Assembly (NCBI GenBank): GCA_964473255.1
Contig: CAYYOT010000019.1
Coordinates: 4,956 to 68,955, forward strand
DNA: 64,000 nucleotides
Source of the DNA: Kuafuiihalomonas sp964473255
Lineage (GTDB): Bacteria > Myxococcota > Kuafuiibacteriia > Kuafuiibacteriales > Kuafuiibacteriaceae
Direction: 5' to 3'
Position 1 is the first letter of the stretch; every line of letters begins with the position of its first letter. Of this stretch, positions 25,758 to 34,735 are shown piece by piece. Below the pieces are notes generated by a model. The model had not been told where the DNA came from and made no database searches. It saw only the letters and a list, made by a program, of their open reading frames with translations. A program made the position numbers and the translations under genes.

Positions 25758-26252
25758 ATGGCCGAGACAGGGAATCAGACGATCCACGCCCAGCAGGCGT
25801 TCGAGTTCGCGGATGTCTTCTCGTACAAGTTCAAAGATCGGGCGCTCGGAAAGCCCCCGCGCCAGCTCCGCTTGAAGGAACCCGACGGGCCGAGCACCGG
25901 CGGGGGCAAGCAGGCCCGCCAGTCCATGGTACTCAGGAACGAGGCCGGCGACGCGGTCGTGTGCGGATGGGTCGACCTCGCCAATCGCACGGCGGAGCTC
26001 CGCGGCTTTGCCTACATCTCCGAACAGTTCAAAGCTCGCCGAGGTCACATCATCGACATCAAGCAGGAGGAGTACGAGGCCTTGCTGTCCGAGGTGCAGC
26101 GATTCCTCGACCTCCACAAGCTGCAGACCGAGACCGTGGCTCAGCGTGCGTCCGGGACCGCGCCGACGACGCCGACCGCGGTCCCCATGTGGCCTCTGCT
26201 CGCGGCCGCCGTCCTCGTCGGCGTGCTCGTCGGCTACCTGCTCTTCACCTGA
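25758..26252 (+). CDS. Tail-anchored protein of unknown function
   Basis: A 164-residue protein not recognised. The first ~135 residues are polar and look like a small globular domain (FADVFSYKFKDRALGKPP, GWVDLANRTAELRGFAYISEQF). The C-terminus is a single hydrophobic helix, PLLAAAVLVGVLVGYLLF, which would leave the domain in the cytoplasm. The stop codon directly abuts the GTG of the antiporter gene (zero spacing), so the two are probably co-translated and might interact. Confidence 0.72.
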   Translation: MAETGNQTIHAQQAFEFADVFSYKFKDRALGKPPRQLRLKEPDGPSTGGGKQARQSMVLRNEAGDAVVCGWVDLANRTAELRGFAYISEQFKARRGHIIDIKQEEYEALLSEVQRFLDLHKLQTETVAQRASGTAPTTPTAVPMWPLLAAAVLVGVLVGYLLFT

Positions 26253-27962
26253 GTGTCCGTCTCTCGGCTCAGGCTCGCCGCCGGGCTCCTCGTTCTCGGG
26301 ATCGCCGGCGCCAGCCCGGCGATCGCCGGCGGCGCCGAGGCGCAGGGTCCGGGCCCCGGACCGTGGTCCCTGCTTCCGGCGCTCGTCGCCATCGTGCTTG
26401 CCCTCGTGGTCCGTCAGGTTCTGGTCGCGCTGTTCGCCGGCATCCTCGTGGGCGCGGCCCTCCTCGAGGGTCGGGTCGGGGGCGCGTTTTCGTCCTCGCT
26501 CGATGTCGTGATCGCCGCGCTGGCCGACGCCGACCATGTGAAGGTCATGGTGTTCACACTTCTCATGGGAGGGCTCGTAGGCCTGATCTCGGACAACGGC
26601 GGAGCTCGGGGCCTGCTCGCCTGGGCCCAGCATCGAGCCCGAACGCCCCAGCAGGGGATGCTGACGACCTGGATCCTCGGCATGTTGGTCTTCATCGACG
26701 ACTACGCCAGCACCCTCTTGGTGGGCTCCACGATGCGCCCGGTCACCGACCGTCTGCGCATCTCTCGCGAGAAGCTCGCCTACATCGTCGACTCGACGTC
26801 GGCCCCCATCACGAGTTTGGCTCTGGTCAGCACGTGGGTCGGCTACGAGCTGAGCGTTCTGCAGGATGCATTGACGGCGTCGGACGTTTCGGTCGGCGCG
26901 TATGAAGTGTTCGTTTCCGGTCTCCCGTCGCGATTCTATCCCTGGCTCGCCTTGGCCATGGTCGGGATCGTCGCCGTCACGGGTCGGGACTTCGGACCCA
27001 TGTGGCGGGCCGAGCAGCGGGCCCGCACCACCGGCGCGGTGCTGCGCCCCGGAGGCACCGCGCTCATGGATGCCGAGACGTTCGGCGACGACGGCTCGGC
27101 GCGGGCCCGGCCCTGGCTGGGCGCGATTCCGATCCTGGTCCTGCTGGTCGCCGTGGGCGGCGTACTGACCTCGACCGGCCTCGAGGCGGTCCGGTCCGAC
27201 CCCGTCGGCTGGAGCACGACGCAGAGCCAAGGAGCTCTGCGAACCCTCGGCGCGGTGCTCGGCGCGGCGAGCTCCTTCGACGCGCTCGTCTACGGCAGCG
27301 CACTGGCCGTGATCGTCGGGCTCGTCTTGACCATCGGCACGCGTAGCCTCGGCCTGGAGCCCGCCGTCGAATCCGTCCTTCGCGGCATGCGGGCCACGTT
27401 GGTCGCCGTGGTGGTTCTCGTGCTCGCTTGGGGCATCGGAGACGTGATGAGCCGTCTTCAGGCCGGGCCCTATGTCGCCGCGGCCCTCGGGCCCGCCGTC
27501 CCTGCGTGGACCCTGCCGACCCTGGTCTTCGTTTCTGCGGGCCTCCTCGCCTTCGCCACGGGGACATCGTGGGGGACGATGGCGATCCTGTTCCCGGTGA
27601 TCGTGCCCGTCGTCGCCGTGCATCAGGCCGAGACGTGGTTCCTCCCGCTCCTCGTGAGCAGCAGCAGCTCGGTTCTCGCCGGCGCGGTCTTCGGCGATCA
27701 CTGCTCCCCGATCTCGGACACGACGATCCTCTCGTCGGTGGCGTGCGCCGCCGACCACGTCGACCACGTCCGGACACAAGCACCGTACGCCTTGACCGTG
27801 GCTCTCGTATCTGTGGTGTTCGGGACGTTTCCCGTGGGCCTCGGTCTGGGGCCCGGCTGGGGCTTGGGTTTGGGATTCGTGGCGCTGGTCGTCGGAATGC
27901 GTCGGTTCGGACGGAAGACGACCAACGACACACCACGTAACCTGCCGGGCGACGATGCGTAG
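26253..27962 (+). CDS. NhaC-type Na+/H+ antiporter family transporter
   Basis: A 569-residue inner-membrane carrier with about 11-12 hydrophobic helices, of the NhaC/ion-transporter superfamily that exchanges Na+ for H+. Typical segments are LLMGGLVGLISDNGGARG, ILGMLVFIDDYASTLLVG, STSAPITSLALVSTWVGYEL, and FATGTSWGTMAILFPV with GDHCSPISDTT in the C-terminal half. The N-terminus (about 1-30) resembles a cleavable signal peptide, unusual for a carrier. It starts with GTG immediately after the upstream stop. Family call is firm, substrate (Na+ versus an organic anion) is inferred. Confidence 0.87.
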   Translation: MSVSRLRLAAGLLVLGIAGASPAIAGGAEAQGPGPGPWSLLPALVAIVLALVVRQVLVALFAGILVGAALLEGRVGGAFSSSLDVVIAALADADHVKVMVFTLLMGGLVGLISDNGGARGLLAWAQHRARTPQQGMLTTWILGMLVFIDDYASTLLVGSTMRPVTDRLRISREKLAYIVDSTSAPITSLALVSTWVGYELSVLQDALTASDVSVGAYEVFVSGLPSRFYPWLALAMVGIVAVTGRDFGPMWRAEQRARTTGAVLRPGGTALMDAETFGDDGSARARPWLGAIPILVLLVAVGGVLTSTGLEAVRSDPVGWSTTQSQGALRTLGAVLGAASSFDALVYGSALAVIVGLVLTIGTRSLGLEPAVESVLRGMRATLVAVVVLVLAWGIGDVMSRLQAGPYVAAALGPAVPAWTLPTLVFVSAGLLAFATGTSWGTMAILFPVIVPVVAVHQAETWFLPLLVSSSSSVLAGAVFGDHCSPISDTTILSSVACAADHVDHVRTQAPYALTVALVSVVFGTFPVGLGLGPGWGLGLGFVALVVGMRRFGRKTTNDTPRNLPGDDA

Positions 27963-27973
27963 GAGGCCCGACG

Positions 27974-28621
27974 GTGAGCGCTAAATCACATCTCGACGCG
28001 CTGCCCCACATCCGGGCGGACCTGCGGCGCCTCCGGGCCGACCGTATCCGGGCACTTGGGCTCTATCTCGCGATCTTCGCCCTATTTTTCGTGGCTTTGA
28101 TGGCGACCGACAGCGGCCTGGGCCAGCGTCACGACCTGAAGTGGGCGCTGGGCCTGGTCGGGCTCTTCCTTGGGGCGGCGGGGTCGGTGGCTCTAGCCAT
28201 GGGGGTTCCACTACTCCACGGCCGACGCCTTGCGCTCGCGCTCGGCGGGAGCCTGGCCGTCATGCTCGGCGGCCTCGCCCTCGCCGTCGACATGGAGTCG
28301 GACCCCGCTTGGAAGCACGGCCCGATGTGCTTCACCTTCGGGACCGCCATCTCGGCGCTGTTCATGGTGATCCTGGGTGCGCTGTCCGGGCGCCTGTGGC
28401 GGCGCACGCCCGACCCCGGATTCATGATCGCCGTCGGGACCACGGCGGCGGGCATCGCCTACCTCCATTCCCGATGCGACAGCACCCACGTGCTGCACGT
28501 CCTGTTTTTTCATGTGACGCCCCTGGTGGTGCTGTACGCCGCTGCACGCTGGCTGACCCGGGTTCGACTCCAGCTCTTGCGGGAAGACGGTCAGGACCGC
28601 CCGCCCGACGCGAGCGCGTAG
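27974..28621 (+). CDS. Six-helix membrane protein, NrsF/DUF1109-like
   Basis: A 215-residue integral membrane protein with a short cytoplasmic N-terminus and about six hydrophobic helices. The layout, ending in a His/Cys motif (LHSRCDSTHVLHVLFFH), recalls the NrsF/DUF1109 family. Those proteins are membrane anti-sigma factors when encoded beside ECF sigma genes. No sigma gene is next to it here; the window's only ECF gene lies 29 kb away. GTG at 27974 is preceded by AGGAGG at a 7-base spacing, and the gene follows the antiporter closely. Its tail overlaps the convergent ureohydrolase gene by 31 bases. Confidence 0.55.
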   Translation: MSAKSHLDALPHIRADLRRLRADRIRALGLYLAIFALFFVALMATDSGLGQRHDLKWALGLVGLFLGAAGSVALAMGVPLLHGRRLALALGGSLAVMLGGLALAVDMESDPAWKHGPMCFTFGTAISALFMVILGALSGRLWRRTPDPGFMIAVGTTAAGIAYLHSRCDSTHVLHVLFFHVTPLVVLYAAARWLTRVRLQLLREDGQDRPPDASA

Positions 28622-29622
28622 CCGATCATTCGATACAGCAGGCGAGCGCCGACGTTTCCGTCCCATGCATCGGCGGTTCCATCGGACGGCCCCGCCACTT
28701 CGCACAGGTCGAAGCCGACGATCCGGCGCCCGGACCGAACCACCGCTCGAAAGAGCAAGAACAGCTCGTTCAGCTCGAGACCGCCGGGCACCGGCGTTCC
28801 CGTCAGCGGGCAGAGCTTTGGGTCGAGGCCATCGATGTCGATCGACAGATAGACCTCGTGCGGCAGGGCTTCCACGACACGCTCGAATCGGTCGAGCAGC
28901 TGACCCCGAAGGCGCGATTCGGCGAGATCGAGATCGTAAAAGATCTGCACCCGGTCCCCGGCTTCCTCGGCGCGCTGCCGTTCGGATTCGGCGAAGTCCC
29001 GGATCCCGACCTGGACGATCCGGGCTACGCCCGGCGCCTCACAGAGAACGCGCTCCATGATGGAGGCATGGGAGTAACGAAAGCCTTCGTAGCCCGCGCG
29101 AAGGTCCATGTGTGCGTCTACGTGGAGGATCCCGAGGCCCGGATATCGGTCGGCGTGAGCGATGATCGACCCCAACGGCACCGAGTGGTCTCCCCCCACG
29201 ACGCCGACCAGGCGGTCGACCTCGAGGAGCGAGCGCGTCGTGCGACCCAGCTCGTCGCGGATCCGCTCGCCGGCACGGTCGACGCGGCGCCGGCATGCAT
29301 CGGCCTCCGCGGGGGTGGTGGTTGGGGACAGCGAGCAGAGAGCATCCCTCCGGGCCGCCGGCCCCAGCTCCCGGAGCCAGGCCGGGGCTCGGCGCAAGGC
29401 GATCCCGGCCTCATAGATCCGGCCGAGCTCCACATCGAAGAGGTCGAGCTGCGAGCTCGCGGTGAGGATCGCGTCCGGCCCGCGAGCGGCGCCGGAGCGA
29501 TAGGACACCGTCGCCTCGTACGGCATCGCGAGGACGACGACCCGCGCCTGACCTTCGGACACCTCGCACCCGAACAGACCGTCGGCCGGTCCCGCGGGAC
29601 CGTCGGGGTCAGCGAACGACAT
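28591..29622 (-). CDS. Ureohydrolase (agmatinase/arginase family)
   Basis: A 343-residue binuclear manganese hydrolase that cleaves a guanidino compound to urea and an amine. Metal-binding motifs are all present: GGDHS (about 143-147), DAHMD (about 169-173) and SIDIDGLDP (about 259-267). Agmatinase is the commonest activity in this size class, but arginase or guanidinobutyrase cannot be excluded by eye, so no symbol is given. The ATG at 29622 (MSFADPDG) is chosen; the open frame further upstream would run into the mogA region. An insert of about 50 residues before GGDHS is longer than in typical agmatinases. Confidence 0.86.
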   Translation of the reverse strand: MSFADPDGPAGPADGLFGCEVSEGQARVVVLAMPYEATVSYRSGAARGPDAILTASSQLDLFDVELGRIYEAGIALRRAPAWLRELGPAARRDALCSLSPTTTPAEADACRRRVDRAGERIRDELGRTTRSLLEVDRLVGVVGGDHSVPLGSIIAHADRYPGLGILHVDAHMDLRAGYEGFRYSHASIMERVLCEAPGVARIVQVGIRDFAESERQRAEEAGDRVQIFYDLDLAESRLRGQLLDRFERVVEALPHEVYLSIDIDGLDPKLCPLTGTPVPGGLELNELFLLFRAVVRSGRRIVGFDLCEVAGPSDGTADAWDGNVGARLLYRMIGYALASGGRS

Positions 29623-29708
29623 CGCTCGTACATGCGCTGACCGGTACGACGGATCAAGCCGTGTCCGTCCTTGATTCGGCCGCGGCGGGGCGCCATGACT
29701 CGGCGACG

Positions 29709-30245
29709 ATGGTCGAAAGAGCAAGAGTCGGGATCGTGACCGTGTCCGACCGTGCGAGCCGCGGCGAGTACGAAGACCAGGGCGGCCCCGCGATCGAAGC
29801 CTACTTGCAAGAAGCGCTGAGCTCGCCGTGGGAGGCGCGAGCCGTGGTCATCCCCGATGAGCGAGAGGTGATCGAATCGGAGCTGATCCGTCTCGTCGAC
29901 GAGGAGGCCTGCTGCTTCGTCGTGACCACCGGAGGGACGGGGCCCGCTCCGCGCGACGTGACGCCGGAAGCCACGGAGGCCGTCGCCGACAAGCTAATGC
30001 CAGGATTCGGCGAGCTGATGCGTAGCGTTTCACTCCAGTACGTGCCGACCGCGATCCTGTCCCGACAGACCGCGGTGATCCGAAAGAAAGCACTCATCGT
30101 GAATCTTCCGGGGAAACCGAAGTCGATCCGCGAATGTCTGGACGCGGTCATGCCCGCGGTCCCCTACTGCATCGACCTGGTTGGAGGCCCCTATCTGACC
30201 ACCCACGAGGACAAGGTTCAGGCTTTCCGCCCGAAGCGGTCCTAA
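29709..30245 (+). CDS. mogA: Molybdopterin adenylyltransferase
   Basis: A 178-residue protein of the MogA/MoaB family that adenylylates molybdopterin before molybdenum insertion. Visible: start MVERARVGIVTVSDRASRGE, then the signature TTGGTGPAPRDVTPEAT (73-89) that forms the substrate pocket, and NLPGKPKSIRECLDAV near the C-terminus. The ATG at 29709 is preferred to one at 29661 because the fold begins directly there. It diverges from the ureohydrolase gene. No other molybdenum cofactor gene is in the window. MoaB is the alternative name for the same fold. Confidence 0.9.
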   Translation: MVERARVGIVTVSDRASRGEYEDQGGPAIEAYLQEALSSPWEARAVVIPDEREVIESELIRLVDEEACCFVVTTGGTGPAPRDVTPEATEAVADKLMPGFGELMRSVSLQYVPTAILSRQTAVIRKKALIVNLPGKPKSIRECLDAVMPAVPYCIDLVGGPYLTTHEDKVQAFRPKRS

Positions 30246-30273
30246 CCGCAACTCGGGTGACAGTCTTCGTTCG

Positions 30274-31365
30274 GTGGTCCACTCTACCGGCGTGGAACGC
30301 TGGGTTTGGCTGCTGGTCGGTCTGGCGGCATGCGGGGAGTTCACGCCGGGCCCCGACCCGCTCGACGCCTCGGGGCCCGATGCCTCGGTGGGCGATGCCG
30401 CGCCTCTCGACGCAGGGACGTCATCGCTCAACGTGATCTTCAGCGACGAGTCCGGTCCGACTTCCGACTACTGCGGACCGGAAGCCTGCTTCGAGCCCTA
30501 TCTCGAGTTCACCGCGCAGCACCCGGACAACGCCCGGCCCGCCGACCTCTCGGACATCAACCGAGCCGTCGACGAAGAGTTTGCCGCCGACCAGCGAGGC
30601 GACATCCCGAAGCCGCTCGATCTCAGCGCCTCCGAGCTCCGCGAGGTCGTGGTCGACGTATTGAACATCGGCTTTCTCCTGGACGGCCTCGACGAGCGCC
30701 CTCTGGTCGTTCGCCGCGGTGAGACCGAGAACGACGACGGATTTCGGCGGGAGGTCTACTATCTCGTAGACCCGCACGTGGGGACGATGCGCGTGCTGAC
30801 GCTGGTTCCGGATGCCGCGGAGCCACCCTTCCGGGCGATCCTCGCTCTGCACGGACACGACTCGGGACCGGAGCGATTCACCAACTTCTTCGGCGCTCGC
30901 CAACTCGCCGAGCAAGGCTTCTTCATCGCGCTACCCGAGCTGCGGGGCGCGGGGTGCGATGCTCCGGAGGGCCGGATCTCCGAGGCGCTGCTCGTCGGCG
31001 GTTACACCCACATGGGCCTGCGGGTCTACGAATCGCTCCTCACCTTCAAGCTGATGCGCTTCCTCGAGCAGGTGGACAACGGACGGGTCGGCGTTTTGAG
31101 CCACTCGGGCGGAAGCTCGACCGCCAATCTCCTGACACGCATCGAGCAGCGGTTTGCCGGACAGGTCACCGACCTTCAGAGCCACTACACGGGACGATGC
31201 CTCGGCGTGTTCCTGCACTGCGAATCGGTCCCGGGGATGCTGCCGTACTCTTCCACGGTCTTCCAGCTCGACACCTTGCCCTTCCCGGCCATCGTGGTCC
31301 CGTACGGCTTCGAGGACCCCGTCGAACGTCGACGGGTGCTTGATTTCTTTCCCGAACACCTCTGA
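30274..31365 (+). CDS. Lipoprotein alpha/beta hydrolase
   Basis: A 363-residue predicted lipoprotein. The signal peptide ends in lipobox LAAC (Cys20), followed by an Asp/Ala/Pro-rich linker. The catalytic domain has the alpha/beta-hydrolase layout: an oxyanion-hole strand LALHGHDSG (about residue 193) and a nucleophile elbow LSHSGGSS (around 276-280, the central Ser being the candidate nucleophile). This resembles the dienelactone-hydrolase/acetyl-xylan-esterase group. Substrate not known; an extracytoplasmic esterase or peptidase is likely. GTG start. It lies between mogA and sppA on the same strand with short gaps. Confidence 0.78.
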   Translation: MVHSTGVERWVWLLVGLAACGEFTPGPDPLDASGPDASVGDAAPLDAGTSSLNVIFSDESGPTSDYCGPEACFEPYLEFTAQHPDNARPADLSDINRAVDEEFAADQRGDIPKPLDLSASELREVVVDVLNIGFLLDGLDERPLVVRRGETENDDGFRREVYYLVDPHVGTMRVLTLVPDAAEPPFRAILALHGHDSGPERFTNFFGARQLAEQGFFIALPELRGAGCDAPEGRISEALLVGGYTHMGLRVYESLLTFKLMRFLEQVDNGRVGVLSHSGGSSTANLLTRIEQRFAGQVTDLQSHYTGRCLGVFLHCESVPGMLPYSSTVFQLDTLPFPAIVVPYGFEDPVERRRVLDFFPEHL

Positions 31366-31377
31366 TCTCCCGGGTCC

Positions 31378-33096
31378 TTGCGATACGCGATCGACCTCAT
31401 ACGCTGGGCGCTCATCGCCCTGGGGGCGCCTCTCCGCGCTCTGAAGCACCGGCGGACCTTCGGGAAAGGCGCCTTCGTGGAACTCACCGTCGACGGCACG
31501 CTGGTCCGGGAGCCGGTTCGTCGACCGTTGGCTCAACGCCTCCTCCGCCGCGCCGCCGGCCGAACGGACCGTGAGCCGGTCCCGCTCCAGAGACTGATGC
31601 GACGCCTGCAGCTTCTGGAAGAGGATCCGCGGGTCGCCGGCCTCGTCGTTCGGCTCGAGTCGATCGATGCCGGGTGGGCTCGGCTTTCAGAGCTCCGCTC
31701 CGGACTCGAAGCCTTCACCGCCCGGGGGCGTCCGGTCGTCGTTTTCGTGCCCAAGATGGTCGACAACCGCGGCGCCTACGTGGCGTCCGCCGCCGAACAC
31801 CTGTGGCTCGCCCCGCCGGCGACATTCGCCGCGACCGGAGCCGCGGCCCGGGGGCTGTTCTGGTCGGAGGCGCTGAAGCGCGTCGGGGTCCGGATCGAGG
31901 TCGCTTCGGCCGGGCGCTACAAGTCTGCGCCCGATGCCTTGACGCGCACCGAGCGAAGCGCCGCCGACCTCGAGCAAACCCGCGCCATCATCGACGCCAT
32001 CGACGAGACGCTCACCCGGGCACTGAGCCGCGGGGACGACGACGCGAGCGTGCAGGACCGTCTCGACCAAGCACCGCTGGTCGGGTCCTACGCCGTCGAG
32101 GCCGGCCTGGCGACGGGCGTATGCCGAGACGAGGCCATTCCCGAGACGTTGGCTGCATCCCTGAGCTTGGACACACCTCCGAAGGTGGTGGAGGTCCGCC
32201 GACACGCGGCCCTGGTTCCCGCGCGACGTCAGCTCTTCCCCCCTTCGAGGCGCATCGCGGTCATCGAGGTCCACGGCGCCATCATCGATGGCGGCTCCCC
32301 CCTGGGCGGCGTCGACGACGAGCAGATCGTCGCTGCCCTGCGAGCGGCCGGCGACGATCGTCGCATCGCGGCTGTCGTCCTGAGCGTCGATTCTCGCGGC
32401 GGCAGCGTCACGGCGAGCGACCGGATCTTCGGCGCAGTTCGGCGCCTCGCCGCGGACAAACCGGTGGTGGCATGTCTCGAGGATGTCGCGGCCAGCGGCG
32501 GGTACTACGTGGCGTGCGGTGCGGAGCGGATCGTCGCTTCCCCGCTCACCCTCACCGGCAGCATCGGCGTCTTCGCCGTCATTCCTACCTGGCCGGACCT
32601 GGCGGCGAGCTGGAACATCGGCCGCGACGTGGTCCGCAATCGACGCTTCGCCGGCGCCATCGATCCCTGGAGCGGTTTCGACGAAGAGCTCCGCGAGAAG
32701 GCGCAAGCGGATGTGCGCGGACTGTATGACCTCTTCATCGACGTGGTCGCGGAGGCGCGAGGCCGACCTCGGGAGGCGGTCCATGCCGTGGCTCAAGGGC
32801 GCGTCTGGACCGGCCGAGCCGCTCGAGAGGCGGGTCTGGTCGATGGTCTGGGAGGATTCGGTGAGGCCGTCGCGTGGGCCCGGGAGCGCGCCGAGGCCCG
32901 GACCGCCGAGGAGCTCGTCTATGTTCGAAAGAGCAAGCCGAAACCCCGGCCGGACCCGGTCGCCGCAGCGGTCGACGAGGCCGCTCGCGCGTTCGGATTT
33001 CGCTCGGACCTGGCGCGTGAGGCCCTCGCTCTCGCTGCGGTCCAGCCGCGGGCGGTGGCCTGGGTTCCCGTCACTCCGTCGACTCGCGAGCGGTGA
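31378..33096 (+). CDS. sppA: Signal peptide peptidase SppA, 67 kDa type
   Basis: A 572-residue membrane serine protease that degrades cleaved signal peptides. Both tandem SppA domains are present. The catalytic Lys182 lies in AGRYKSAPDA of the first domain, and the catalytic Ser373 lies in DVAASGGYYVACGA of the second, the Ser/Lys dyad arrangement of the long enterobacterial form. The N-terminus (TTG start, MRYAIDLIRWALIALG) would be the membrane anchor. TGSIGVF and WTGRAAREAGLVD are further family marks. The 3' end overlaps the convergent orn gene by 26 bases. Confidence 0.93.
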   Translation: MRYAIDLIRWALIALGAPLRALKHRRTFGKGAFVELTVDGTLVREPVRRPLAQRLLRRAAGRTDREPVPLQRLMRRLQLLEEDPRVAGLVVRLESIDAGWARLSELRSGLEAFTARGRPVVVFVPKMVDNRGAYVASAAEHLWLAPPATFAATGAAARGLFWSEALKRVGVRIEVASAGRYKSAPDALTRTERSAADLEQTRAIIDAIDETLTRALSRGDDDASVQDRLDQAPLVGSYAVEAGLATGVCRDEAIPETLAASLSLDTPPKVVEVRRHAALVPARRQLFPPSRRIAVIEVHGAIIDGGSPLGGVDDEQIVAALRAAGDDRRIAAVVLSVDSRGGSVTASDRIFGAVRRLAADKPVVACLEDVAASGGYYVACGAERIVASPLTLTGSIGVFAVIPTWPDLAASWNIGRDVVRNRRFAGAIDPWSGFDEELREKAQADVRGLYDLFIDVVAEARGRPREAVHAVAQGRVWTGRAAREAGLVDGLGGFGEAVAWARERAEARTAEELVYVRKSKPKPRPDPVAAAVDEAARAFGFRSDLAREALALAAVQPRAVAWVPVTPSTRER

Positions 33097-33628
33097 AGAT
33101 CTTGTTTCGGAAGTGTTTGAGTTCGGCGATCGAGCCGCGAACGTCGGCCAGCGCCGTATGGTCGCTCGCGGTCTTGGCGTAGAGGGCTTCCGGCCCGTAC
33201 CAGCGCCGCGCGAGCTCCTTCAAGGTGGAGACGTCCACCATCCGGTAATGGAGCAGCCCGTGAGCGACCGGGAAGTAGGCGGCCAGGAAGCGACGGTCCT
33301 GGTGAATGCTGTTGCCGGCGAGGACGCCTTCATGAGGCGTCGACCATCGGACGATCAGGTTCACGAGCTTCTTTTCCACCTCGCGGAGACCGAGGGGCGA
33401 CCGTCGGACCTTCTCCAAGAGTCCATTGTCGGTGTGCATCTTGCGGACGATCGGAGACATCCGCTCCAGGAGGCTGTCCGGCTGCCAGATGACCGCTTCC
33501 ATCGAATCGAGCTCTTCCAGCTCCGGATCGGTGATGACGACGGCGATCTCCAGCGGAACGTCATCTTCAGGCTCCAACCCTGTCATCTCCATATCCAGCC
33601 AGATGAGCGGCTCCCGCGACTCGGCCAT
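33071..33628 (-). CDS. orn: Oligoribonuclease
   Basis: A 185-residue 3'-5' exoribonuclease of the DEDDh family that digests RNA di- to penta-nucleotides, including the pGpG formed from cyclic di-GMP. Active-site residues: Asp12 and Glu14 (WLDMEMTGL), Asp in AGNSIHQDRRFL, and His and Asp in SDHTALADVRGS. The ATG at 33628 (MAESREPLIWLD) is preferred to a Met six codons upstream. A TGCTAGCGC box ends eight bases before it, so the transcript may be leaderless. Confidence 0.95.
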   Translation of the reverse strand: MAESREPLIWLDMEMTGLEPEDDVPLEIAVVITDPELEELDSMEAVIWQPDSLLERMSPIVRKMHTDNGLLEKVRRSPLGLREVEKKLVNLIVRWSTPHEGVLAGNSIHQDRRFLAAYFPVAHGLLHYRMVDVSTLKELARRWYGPEALYAKTASDHTALADVRGSIAELKHFRNKIFTARESTE

Positions 33629-33636
33629 GAGTCGGG

Positions 33637-33645
33637 GCGCTAGCA
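33637..33645 (-). promoter_or_regulatory. Possible extended -10 element of orn
   Basis: Minus-strand TGC-TAGCGC, ending eight bases before the orn ATG, so transcription would begin at or very near the start codon. No clear -35 box. Confidence 0.35.
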
Positions 33646-33682
33646 CGGACCGGAAGTCGGGCGCTAGCCGTAGCCACGCCCT

Positions 33683-34735
33683 TCAGCGGCCGACGATCGT
33701 GAACTCGACTCTCCGATTCTTCTCGCGACCCGACCGGGACGCGTTGGACGCGATCGGTTCCTCTTCGCCGAATCCTTGGGCGGTCAGCCGATCGGGATCC
33801 ACACCGCGGCGGATGAGGTACGTCCGCACGGATCGCGCGCGTGCCTTCGAGAGCCGCTGGTTCGTCCGGCGACTGCCCCGACTGTCGGTGTGACCCTCGA
33901 CGAGCACCTTGAGGTCGGGGTTGTCCTGCAGAAGTTGGGCGACTTCGTTCAGCAGGCGATAGCTGCGACTTCGGATCCGGCTCTTCCCGGTGGCGAAGTA
34001 GACCTTCTGCTTGATGTCGATCTTGCCCTTCTCGAGGTCGAGGACCACAAGCGAAAGCTTTCGATCCGGACATCCGTCGTCGTCCCGGTAGCCGTTCTTC
34101 GTCTCGGGCTCTTCGGGGCACAGGTCGAGGGTGTCGACGATGCCGTCACCATCGGTGTCCCGATTGGGACAGCCTTGATCTTCCGGAAGGCCGGGCTCGG
34201 TGGGGCATCGGTCGTCGTCGTTCAGGACGCCGTCCCCATCGGTGTCCTGATCCTCGGGACATCCGTCGTCATCTTCGTAGTCGTCGATGTCCTCCGGGTC
34301 GTCCGGACAGGCGTCGTTCGGATCGGCGATGCCGTCGGCGTCGGCGTCGGGGCAGCCGGCCAAACCGACGAGCCCGGGCGTCTTCGGACACGCGTCATCG
34401 GGGTCGGGGACGCCGTCGCCGTCCGTATCCCGGGGGGGACACTCGTCGATCAGCGCCTCCATGCGCTCCAACTCCTCGATCAAGGCCTCGCGATGCTCGG
34501 CGGCCCGACGGCCGTCGCCGCGACGGACGCCCGCCCGCAGGAAATGCAGCTGGGCATCGGCCCGAGCGAGGGGCCCAGGGGCGCAACGCAGCGCGTCGTC
34601 CTCGATCCGCTGGTCCCGGATCCGATCCTCGATCGCATCGGCTTCTCGGAGCAGGGTACGACCGCTGCCGCAGGCGACCAGCCCCACGCCGAGCACCGCA
34701 ATCCCGGCGAAGCGAGCCTTCACGCCGGTCTTCAC
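33683..34735 (-). CDS. OmpA-family lipoprotein with thrombospondin type-3 repeats
   Basis: A 350-residue predicted outer-membrane lipoprotein. The GTG at 34735 starts a signal peptide ending in lipobox LVAC (Cys22). A helical region (about 30-100) is followed by Asp-rich calcium-binding TSP3 repeats of the type DTDGDGVPDPDDACP (about 102-215). A C-terminal OmpA domain (about 230-350) with LKVLVEGHTDSRGS and NQRLSKARARSVRTYL binds peptidoglycan. It probably tethers the outer membrane to the cell wall. The start overlaps the stop of the preceding DUF4398-like lipoprotein gene by four bases (GTGA), so the two are co-translated. Confidence 0.9.
   Translation of the reverse strand: MKTGVKARFAGIAVLGVGLVACGSGRTLLREADAIEDRIRDQRIEDDALRCAPGPLARADAQLHFLRAGVRRGDGRRAAEHREALIEELERMEALIDECPPRDTDGDGVPDPDDACPKTPGLVGLAGCPDADADGIADPNDACPDDPEDIDDYEDDDGCPEDQDTDGDGVLNDDDRCPTEPGLPEDQGCPNRDTDGDGIVDTLDLCPEEPETKNGYRDDDGCPDRKLSLVVLDLEKGKIDIKQKVYFATGKSRIRSRSYRLLNEVAQLLQDNPDLKVLVEGHTDSRGSRRTNQRLSKARARSVRTYLIRRGVDPDRLTAQGFGEEEPIASNASRSGREKNRRVEFTIVGR

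Noticed and set aside
25662..27779. 705-residue minus-strand open frame
   Set aside because: It lies opposite the antiporter and its neighbour; its translation is His/Arg/Gly-rich with no motif, so it is a shadow.
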